Source: Dethiobacter alkaliphilus (GTDB lineage Bacteria > Bacillota > Dethiobacteria > DTU022 > UBA8154). From it: 64,000 bases of DNA. The stretch covers positions 162,138 to 226,137 of the forward strand of contig JAENYV010000008.1 in assembly GCA_016841605.1 (NCBI GenBank), read 5' to 3'. The notes beneath the pieces were generated by a model. It did no database searches. It saw nothing but the letters and a program-made list of their open reading frames with translations, and was not told where the DNA came from. This document shows positions 25,989 to 32,325 of this stretch, piece after piece; the stretch's first letter is position 1, and every line of letters starts with the position of its first letter. Position numbers and translations under genes: made by a program.

Positions 25989-26878
25989 TGGTTGATCAAG
26001 CTGAACGTCTGCGGTCAATAATCCAGGAGCGTAGCTCGCGGCAAATTGTCGATAAGGGAAGATTTTCGCGAATTATTGCTGTTGCCAGCGGCAAAGGCGG
26101 GGTCGGTAAAACTAATCTTGTTGTCAATATGGGGATTATTATGGGGAAGTTGGGCCATAAGATTGTCATCCTGGATACTGATTTGGGGATGGCGAATACC
26201 GATATTCTTATGGATTTAAAACCGGTTTATACTCTTGTTGATGTTATTCAGGGAAACAAAGACTTGAAAGAAGTTCTTTTAAAAGGACCGCACAATGTGG
26301 AACTCCTACCCGGAGGATCATGTCTCCCGGAGCTTATCAACCTGGATAACCAGCAGCGGGAACAGCTTTTTTCCAGGCTTTCCTACCTGGATCAGGAGGA
26401 AAATATATTATTAATAGATTGTTCGGCAGGGATTTCCAGGGATGTGCTGTTCTTTGTGGCTTCTTCAGACGACCTGGTCCTGGTTACAACTCCTGAGCCG
26501 ACAGCAATTACCGATGCCTACGGGATTATTAAGGTTATCAACAAACACGGCTTAAAACCCAAAATTAGCGTGGTGATCAATATGGTTCATCATCTTAAAG
26601 AAGGAGAGGTCGTCTACCAGCGCATTAATAATGTTTGCCGGAAATTTCTAGATATTGGGGTTAAGTATCTGGGGAGTATTGAGTATGACCAACATGTCCA
26701 AAGAGCTGTTCTAAACTGTTATCCCTATGTTCTGCAATTTCCCCGCTCGCGTGCAACCTTGCTTACCCGGGAAATTACCCGCCGTCTTCTATCCGAAGAG
26801 GAAAAGCCTGCCAAGAAGAAGGAGGAGAAGTTCTTGCGGCGTTTTTTAACGATTTGGAATACCGGCAGTGAGGGATAA
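25985..26878 (+). CDS. flhG: MinD-like ATPase FlhG (YlxH)
   Basis: A 298-residue ParA/MinD-type ATPase. The deviant Walker A is GKGGVGKT at residues 36-43 (ASGKGGVGKTNLVVNMG), with ILDTDLGMANTDIL and LLIDCSAGISRDVL following. FlhG activates FlhF GTPase and limits flagellar number. ATG 25985 overlaps the flhF TGA (ATGATG) and has GGGGGAGGAAG upstream. The C terminus is basic. Confidence 0.95.
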   Translation: MMVDQAERLRSIIQERSSRQIVDKGRFSRIIAVASGKGGVGKTNLVVNMGIIMGKLGHKIVILDTDLGMANTDILMDLKPVYTLVDVIQGNKDLKEVLLKGPHNVELLPGGSCLPELINLDNQQREQLFSRLSYLDQEENILLIDCSAGISRDVLFFVASSDDLVLVTTPEPTAITDAYGIIKVINKHGLKPKISVVINMVHHLKEGEVVYQRINNVCRKFLDIGVKYLGSIEYDQHVQRAVLNCYPYVLQFPRSRATLLTREITRRLLSEEEKPAKKKEEKFLRRFLTIWNTGSEG

Positions 26879-26895
26879 AAGGTTGTTTAAGGGGG

Positions 26896-27651
26896 ATGGA
26901 AGTGCGAAGGATACTGCGGGAGAATATGCTGATTGAAGTATATGACCAAGAAAACGACATTTATTATAAAAGCATTATTCAAGAATTAAATCCTGATGCT
27001 ATTGCCATCGGAATACCTATGAAGGAGCAAAAGCAGCTTTCGCTCTACGAGGGGACAACCTGGACTCTTCGCTTGCTTATGGATAACGCTATTTATTTTT
27101 TCCAGAGCAGGATTATCGGCCGAAAATATAGCGGAAATGTACCCCTGTATCTTATCTCCTGGCCGGAAGGAGAACAGATCGAGCGTAAACAGCGCCGGGA
27201 ATATTTTCGTCTCCGTACGGTTTTTGATCTTGAGTATTGGGTTTTGCAGGAAGGGAGTTTTTCCTCTTCTATCGATAAGGAACCTGAAGTAAATCCGGCA
27301 GAAACAGATGAGGTTTTAGGGCAAATTGATTGGAAAATGCCCCTGGAGAAACTGATTAAATTCCTTGGAGAGCCGGAAAAGGGTCTTGTCACCGATCTCA
27401 GCGGGGGAGGGCTGCTCATGATTCTCTTTCGGGAAATACCTGTTGGGTCCCTTTTGGGCCTACGTCTTTTTTTAGGAAAAAAAGGGAAAGAAAGGGCAGT
27501 TCTGGTCAAAGGAAAGGTTGTCCGGGTTGCCGCGGCAGATAAAAAAGCAATTCGCTTTCGGCATGGTGTCCAGTTTGTCGATATCAGCTCCCGTGTGCGG
27601 GAAGAAATTATTCAATATGTCTTTACCCGGTCCAGGGAAAAAATGCGTTAG
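26896..27651 (+). CDS. PilZ-domain c-di-GMP receptor, YcgR/YpfA-like
   Basis: A 251-residue protein with an N-terminal YcgR-like beta domain and a C-terminal PilZ domain. The c-di-GMP motif R-x3-R is seen in KQRREYFRLRT and the second motif in TDLSGGGLLMI (D-x-S-x2-G). PilZ proteins of this type act as a flagellar brake when c-di-GMP is high. Location between flhG and sigD ties it to motility. About 40 residues (E/P-rich) are inserted between the two PilZ motifs. ATG 26896 is close to its SD; GTG 26902 would give better spacing. Confidence 0.87.
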   Translation: MEVRRILRENMLIEVYDQENDIYYKSIIQELNPDAIAIGIPMKEQKQLSLYEGTTWTLRLLMDNAIYFFQSRIIGRKYSGNVPLYLISWPEGEQIERKQRREYFRLRTVFDLEYWVLQEGSFSSSIDKEPEVNPAETDEVLGQIDWKMPLEKLIKFLGEPEKGLVTDLSGGGLLMILFREIPVGSLLGLRLFLGKKGKERAVLVKGKVVRVAAADKKAIRFRHGVQFVDISSRVREEIIQYVFTRSREKMR

Positions 27652-27662
27652 GAGGAGCTAGA

Positions 27663-28427
27663 TTGACAGATGAACTCTGGCAGAAATATCTCCAAACCAG
27701 AGATAAGGAGGTGAGGGATATTTTAATACAGGAACATCTGCCCCTGGTAAAACAGGTGGCAGGGCGTCTCTCCATGGGCTTGCCTCCGCAGGTGGATGAG
27801 GATGATCTGATCGCCAGCGGAGTTATCGGTTTGCTGGAGGCCCTGGAAAGATTTAACCCCTCTTTTGAAACAGGTTTTAAGACTTTCGCCACCTGGCGAA
27901 TTCGCGGTGCCATGCTGGATGAGCTGCGAAAACTCAGTTGGTCGCCCCGTTCCCTTTACAAGAGGCTCCGGGATCTTCAGGAGACGGAACAGAAATTAAG
28001 CCACCGGCTGGGCCGTGAGCCGTCTATCGGGGAACTGGCTGCCGAATTACAGTGGTCCGCTGAAGCGGTTGAACAGGTTTATTCTCAGTTAAACAGCTAT
28101 TCTCTTGTTTCCCTGGAATCTCTCCTTTTTCCTCCCTCCGGTTCCTCCGGGGAACAACGGGAAGATATTTTCCCTTCCAACGGACCATTTATCGGGCCGG
28201 AGGAAAAAGTAGAGAAGCAGGAGTGGAGAGAAGTCCTGGTCAGGGCTATTGAGGAACTGCCGCAGAGAGAAAAGCTGGTTCTGGCCCTTTATTATAAAGA
28301 GGAACTGACCCTCAAGGAAATCGGTCGGGTTTTAAAAGTTTCCACAGCCCGTGTTTCACAGATTCATGCCCGTACTTTGCGTTTGCTGCGGGAAAATTTA
28401 AGCAGACACGGATTTATGAATTTCTAA
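27663..28427 (+). CDS. sigD: RNA polymerase sigma-28 factor (SigD/FliA/WhiG family)
   Basis: A 254-residue sigma-70 family factor lacking region 1. Region 2 is clear (LIQEHLPLVKQVAGRLSMGL, DLIASGVIGLLEALERFNPS, FATWRIRGAMLDELRKLSW), region 3 follows (RLGREPSIGELAAEL), and region 4 has LPQREKLVLALYYKEELTLK plus the helix-turn-helix VLKVSTARVSQIHARTLRLL. It should read the TAAA-N15-GCCGATAA promoters seen at 725 and elsewhere. TTG start with GGAGGAG upstream. Its anti-sigma factor FlgM is not in the window. Confidence 0.96.
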   Translation: MTDELWQKYLQTRDKEVRDILIQEHLPLVKQVAGRLSMGLPPQVDEDDLIASGVIGLLEALERFNPSFETGFKTFATWRIRGAMLDELRKLSWSPRSLYKRLRDLQETEQKLSHRLGREPSIGELAAELQWSAEAVEQVYSQLNSYSLVSLESLLFPPSGSSGEQREDIFPSNGPFIGPEEKVEKQEWREVLVRAIEELPQREKLVLALYYKEELTLKEIGRVLKVSTARVSQIHARTLRLLRENLSRHGFMNF

Positions 28428-28455
28428 GATTGCTAAGGATAAAGGTGAAGCAGTG

Positions 28456-28920
28456 ATGGGAAACGGTATGGTTTGGATTGGTATTGTCTTTGGGTGTCTG
28501 GCGGGGCTTTTGCTTGCCGGTTGGTTTTCCCGGGGGCATCATCCTCCCCTTGAAACATTTTTCCTGCGCCTTTTGCGATGGGAAAATCGGTCCATGCGAA
28601 CTGATACCCGCATCATGCTTCATGAACTACACCGGAAGGTGGAAGATATTTCGGAAAAGATACAGCGGATGGACGGTGAACTGCAGGATTTACTGGCAGC
28701 TGCGGAGGAGAAAACGGCTGTTTCCGGTAAAAATTATCTTGTCGGTCCGGAAGAAGAGGAGGGTTTCCATGTTCCTGTGCGCTCCGCGGAGGTTTCCAAT
28801 CTTATTAAGGAGGGATTTTCTCCGGAGGAGATTGCCCAGCGCTTAAATGTCGGACGCGGGGAAGTAGAACTTATCCTCGCCCTGGGAAAAAAACCTTTTT
28901 GGGTTGTCGAAAATAAGTAA
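28456..28920 (+). CDS. SwrB/YlxL-like membrane-anchored protein (DUF6115-like C terminus)
   Basis: A 154-residue protein directly downstream of sigD, the position of swrB (ylxL) in Bacillus. It has one N-terminal membrane segment (VWIGIVFGCLAGLLLAGWF), a coiled coil (LHRKVEDISEKIQRMDGEL) and a C-terminal helix-turn-helix-like module (LIKEGFSPEEIAQRLNVGRG then EVELILALGKK). Bacillus SwrB promotes export-gate activation. The family assignment rests on position and C-terminal pattern. ATG 28456 or GTG 28453 may be the start. Confidence 0.75.
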   Translation: MGNGMVWIGIVFGCLAGLLLAGWFSRGHHPPLETFFLRLLRWENRSMRTDTRIMLHELHRKVEDISEKIQRMDGELQDLLAAAEEKTAVSGKNYLVGPEEEEGFHVPVRSAEVSNLIKEGFSPEEIAQRLNVGRGEVELILALGKKPFWVVENK

Positions 28921-28943
28921 AAAAAGTAAAGAAAGAAAAGGTG

Positions 28944-28970
28944 TTAACTCCGGGTTCCATGTGCCGATAT
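28944..28970 (+). promoter_or_regulatory. Sigma-28-like promoter ahead of flgF-flgG
   Basis: TTAA at 28944-28947, 15 bases, then GCCGATAT at 28963-28970. The start of transcription would fall near 28977, about 30 bases before the flgF ATG. It is identical in form to the candidate at 1463-1489. It lies in the 88-base gap after the swrB-like gene, so flgF-flgG may have an extra late promoter. Confidence 0.5.
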
Positions 28971-29008
28971 TAAGAATGTAGTGTAATTTTGAGGAAAAAG
29001 GTGGATTT

Positions 29009-29770
29009 ATGCGAGGGCTTTATCATGCAGCAGGTTCAATGCTGGTAAACCAGGTTTGCCTGGAGAATATTAGTAATAATCTTTCTAATCTGAATACACC
29101 CGGTTTTAAAAGAAGCGAAGTTATCAGGAGGACTTTTCCGGAGGTATTGCTTTTCAGGACGGAAAAAACCGGGCGAGGACCGGCGATCCCTTATGGCCCC
29201 ATCGGTATTGCTGCAGAGAATATTGCTGTGGAAGAAACGGTTTTCATCCATCTCCCCGGTTCATTGCAACAGACCGACAGGTCACTGGATATCGCTCTTC
29301 AGGAACCCGGTTTTTTTGTTGTGGAAACTCCGCAGGGGCGTGCTTATACTCGGGATGGGCACCTGCAATTGAGCGCAGACGGCACACTGGTTAATTCCCA
29401 GGGATTTCCGGTCTTGGGACAAGGGGGGCCTGTTACCCTGGGTATGGAACGTCCGGAGATCGACAGATCGGGGAATATTTATCAAGATGGTGAGCTTGTA
29501 GACCGAATTCAGGTCGTGAGTTTCGCCGCGGATGATCCGTTGTGGAAAGACGGCTATAATCTTTTCCGGACCGGAGAAAACGTGGTTCCCCAGTCAGTTG
29601 ATGCGGAAACGGTTTTTCAGGGTTTTTTGGAAGATTCCAATGCAGATCTGTCCAGACAGATGACCGATATGGTCAAGGTTCGCCGGTGTTATGAAGCAGC
29701 CCAGAAAATTGCTCAGGCTTATGATAGGATGCTTTCCAGAGCAGCCAACGATCTGGGTTCATTGAGCTAG
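29009..29770 (+). CDS. flgF: Flagellar rod protein FlgF (FlhO-like)
   Basis: A 253-residue rod protein with the N-terminal signature LENISNNLSNLNTPGFKRSE, central FFVVETPQGRAYTRDGHLQL and C-terminal NADLSRQMTDMVKVRRCYEA. In Gram-positives the pair flgF/flgG (flhO/flhP in Bacillus) builds the rod. It differs from the next gene at the conserved NTPGFKR versus NTVAFKQ position, supporting FlgF versus FlgG assignment by order. An AAAAAGGTGG SD precedes the ATG. Confidence 0.88.
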   Translation: MRGLYHAAGSMLVNQVCLENISNNLSNLNTPGFKRSEVIRRTFPEVLLFRTEKTGRGPAIPYGPIGIAAENIAVEETVFIHLPGSLQQTDRSLDIALQEPGFFVVETPQGRAYTRDGHLQLSADGTLVNSQGFPVLGQGGPVTLGMERPEIDRSGNIYQDGELVDRIQVVSFAADDPLWKDGYNLFRTGENVVPQSVDAETVFQGFLEDSNADLSRQMTDMVKVRRCYEAAQKIAQAYDRMLSRAANDLGSLS

Positions 29771-29795
29771 ATACGTAAGACGGGAGACAGATAAA

Positions 29796-30647
29796 ATGCT
29801 GAAAGCGATTGGACAGTGCTATTCCGGGCTTCGGGCCCACCAGCAGATGCTGGATGTAACCGCCCATAATCTGGCAAATGTTAATACTGTTGCCTTTAAA
29901 CAGGAGCAAGTTTCTTTTCAGGAGCTTACCTACAGAGAGATCGCAGAGAGGCGCCTTCCCAGGGCGGGAGATCCTCCGTCGCCCCCACAGAGTGGGAGGG
30001 GAACTGCTGTTTCCAGTATTATACCTTCAATGGAACAGGGCAGCCTGGTGTCTACGGGAAAGTTTACGAATCTGGCTATTACCGGAGAAGGATTTTTCAG
30101 GGTCATCCGGCCGGATGGGAGTTATGCTTATACACGGAGTGGAAATTTTTCCCTGGATGCCGAGGGTAATCTCACTCTCCCCGGGGGGATCCGGCTCGAC
30201 CCTGTCTTGCAGTTAAAAACGCGGGAAAATGAGATTGATTTTGCTACCTTAACGGTTTCTCCGGAAGGGATAATATGCGCTCACACCTTTACTGCAGGCG
30301 AAAGGAATGAGTCAAATACTCTTCCTCTGGCCGGAGAAGAAGCTCAGTCGTCCGGGGTGATTAAGCTGGGCGAAATTACTCTTTACCGTTTTATTAATCC
30401 CGAGAGCCTTTTACATCTGGGGGAAAACCTCTTTTCTCCTTCAGAAGCATCCGGTCCTCCTGTCGCGGGTTCTCCCGGAGATAATGGTTTTGGCCGGTTG
30501 GAGGAGGGCTTTCTGGAAAATTCCAATGTGGATCCGGCCCGGCAAATAACCGCACTTATCAAGGGGCAAAGGGCCATGCAGTCTTCTTCCCGGGCAATGA
30601 TTACTGCAGATGAACTTTGGGCTCTCACTATGAACATTCAGTCATAG
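29796..30647 (+). CDS. flgG: Flagellar distal rod protein FlgG (FlhP-like)
   Basis: A 283-residue rod protein with LRAHQQMLDVTAHNLANVNT, LAITGEGFFRVIRPDGSYAY and the C-terminal coil SNVDPARQITALIKGQRAMQ. A stretch around residues 165-205 (GERNESNTLPLAGEEAQSSG) is longer than in minimal FlgG and may be a surface loop. It follows flgF by 25 bases; a terminator lies about 50 bases downstream. The F/G split between the two genes is by order and is the less certain part. Confidence 0.87.
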   Translation: MLKAIGQCYSGLRAHQQMLDVTAHNLANVNTVAFKQEQVSFQELTYREIAERRLPRAGDPPSPPQSGRGTAVSSIIPSMEQGSLVSTGKFTNLAITGEGFFRVIRPDGSYAYTRSGNFSLDAEGNLTLPGGIRLDPVLQLKTRENEIDFATLTVSPEGIICAHTFTAGERNESNTLPLAGEEAQSSGVIKLGEITLYRFINPESLLHLGENLFSPSEASGPPVAGSPGDNGFGRLEEGFLENSNVDPARQITALIKGQRAMQSSSRAMITADELWALTMNIQS

Positions 30648-30697
30648 AAGAAGTGAAGAGGAAAGGTTACATGATAATTATTTAATATTTAATTCAT

Positions 30698-30726
30698 ACC
30701 TGGTTGATTAGCCGGGTTTGTTTTTT
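30698..30726 (+). terminator. Probable terminator after flgG
   Basis: ACCTGG (30698-30703) pairs with CCGGGT (one G-U pair) around TTGATTAG, followed by TTGTTTTTT. Further downstream, near 30745-30780, an AT-rich stretch (TTTAGA, TAATAT/TATAAT) could be a promoter for fliM, though spacing is not ideal. Confidence 0.6.
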
Positions 30727-30809
30727 AATTTTCTTTCCAACTTTTTCTTTAGAATATTGTCTATTTATGCTAATATAATATTACTTTTTGGGAAAAGGAG
30801 GTGGAAGCA

Positions 30810-31808
30810 CTGGGCAAAGATATTCTGTCACAATCTGAAATAGACTCACTAATTAAAGCGCTAAGTAGTGGAAGAATAACCGAAACGGAAAAAGAAGACG
30901 AAAAAGTTGAAGAATATCGGAATTATGACTTTCGGCGTCCCAGCAAATTTTCCAAAGAACAAATCCGTACCCTGCAGTTTCTTCATGACAATTATGCCCG
31001 GAGTCTGACTAACTTCCTTGCTGCATATCTCCGGGTTCCTGTTCAAGTTCAGCTTGCCTCGGTGAGCCAGGTTACATACGAAGAGTTTGTCTTTTCACTT
31101 CCCGTTCCCACCCTGGTAACTGTTTTTAAGATGAGTGAGGAGATGGGGAGTTCTTTGCTGGAAACAAATCCCTCCTTTGTTTTCCCCATTATTGATATTG
31201 TTTTTGGCGGGAGCGGGCAGGTTCCTAAATATTTTCGGGAATTTACAGATATAGAAATTACTGTTATGAAACAGATAAACTCCCACCTGCTGGATAACCT
31301 ACGTTACACCTGGGAGGATGTGGCAGCCCTGGTTCCCCGGGTGGAAACAATGGATATAAACCCGCAGTTCAACCAGATGTTCGCCTCTACGGAAACGGTG
31401 ATCCTTCTTACTTTTACTACTCAGATTAAAGAAAATGAAGGTTTGATTAATCTTTGCTTTCCTTATATTACCCTGGAGAAAATTATCCCGAGGCTTACTT
31501 CACAGTACTGGTTCAAACAGGCGACGCGAAAATCCTCCCGGTTAAATGAAAAAATCGTCCTGGAGCAGGTCGGAGAGATTGAGGTTGAGCTTAGCGCTGT
31601 TCTCGGCCGTACTCTTGTTACGCTGGATGATTTTCTGCAGTTCCGGGAAGGGGATATTATTCAGCTTTCACAGTCCGAAGGGGATGATCTGGATGTTCTG
31701 GTCGAAAATCAACCCTTATTTAAAGGGCAGCCGGGTGCGGTTGGTCAGCATTTAGCTGTCCAAATTACAGAGTGGATGGATAAGGAGGAAGCAGGAAGTG
31801 GCGGATAA
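30810..31808 (+). CDS. fliM: Flagellar motor switch protein FliM
   Basis: A FliM with the CheY-binding peptide DILSQSEIDSLIKAL at the N terminus, the FliM middle domain (YDFRRPSKFSKEQIRTLQFL, NFLAAYLRVPVQV, DIVFGGSGQVPKYFREFTDI) and a C-terminal SpoA/FliN domain. Start choice is unusual. The perfect SD AAGGAGGTG (30795-30803) contains GTG 30801, so that GTG cannot be served by it; the first plausible start at correct spacing is CTG 30810 (332 residues). GTG 30801 would give 335 residues with only GGGA upstream. FliN2 overlaps its 3' end by 11 bases. Confidence 0.95.
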   Translation: MGKDILSQSEIDSLIKALSSGRITETEKEDEKVEEYRNYDFRRPSKFSKEQIRTLQFLHDNYARSLTNFLAAYLRVPVQVQLASVSQVTYEEFVFSLPVPTLVTVFKMSEEMGSSLLETNPSFVFPIIDIVFGGSGQVPKYFREFTDIEITVMKQINSHLLDNLRYTWEDVAALVPRVETMDINPQFNQMFASTETVILLTFTTQIKENEGLINLCFPYITLEKIIPRLTSQYWFKQATRKSSRLNEKIVLEQVGEIEVELSAVLGRTLVTLDDFLQFREGDIIQLSQSEGDDLDVLVENQPLFKGQPGAVGQHLAVQITEWMDKEEAGSGG

Positions 31809-32190
31809 TTTTTTAACTCAGGATGAGATCGACGCTCTTCTGGGAATGAAGGAAGAAGCACAGCAAAGTTCTTCCGGTAAACAGAGCCTGTCTGAAACGG
31901 GGAAAAAAACCGATTTTCCCGGGGATTCTTCCGCTAATTTAGAGTTAATCATGGATTTCTCTTTGACACTTTCCGTTCAACTGGGAAAGAGTAAAAAAAA
32001 CTTGCAGGAGACCAGGAAGATCGGCCCGGGGGCTGTCCTTGAACTGGACAGGTTTATTAATGAGCCTGTGGATGTTTTAATTAATAATAAGCTTATCGCA
32101 CAGGGCGAAGTTGTTGTTGTCGACGAAAATTTCGGCATCAAAATCACACATATTATCAACCCCATTGAACGTGTGCGCAAGCTGATATAA
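31798..32190 (+). CDS. fliN: FliN-family switch protein, second copy
   Basis: A 130-residue FliN. It also begins with a CheY-capture peptide (FLTQDEIDALLGM), then a Ser-rich linker and one SpoA domain (LIMDFSLTLSVQLGKSKKNL, VLELDRFINEPVDVLINNKL, GEVVVVDENFGIKITHII). The GTG start overlaps fliM by 11 bases and uses AAGGAGG inside fliM, so stoichiometric co-translation with FliM is likely. Compared with the copy at 18302 it is shorter and lacks the acidic tail. Confidence 0.93.
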   Translation: MADNFLTQDEIDALLGMKEEAQQSSSGKQSLSETGKKTDFPGDSSANLELIMDFSLTLSVQLGKSKKNLQETRKIGPGAVLELDRFINEPVDVLINNKLIAQGEVVVVDENFGIKITHIINPIERVRKLI

Positions 32191-32325
32191 TATGACATAA
32201 TATTTTATTTTTCTCTTTGTTTTTACATATATTGACCAGGCAGGATTTTTCTTTTTAATGCCGAATTTTTCCTGGTATGTTAACTTTTTTTCCAATAATC
32301 TATCCGGGGGGGAAAGCTAAAAATA

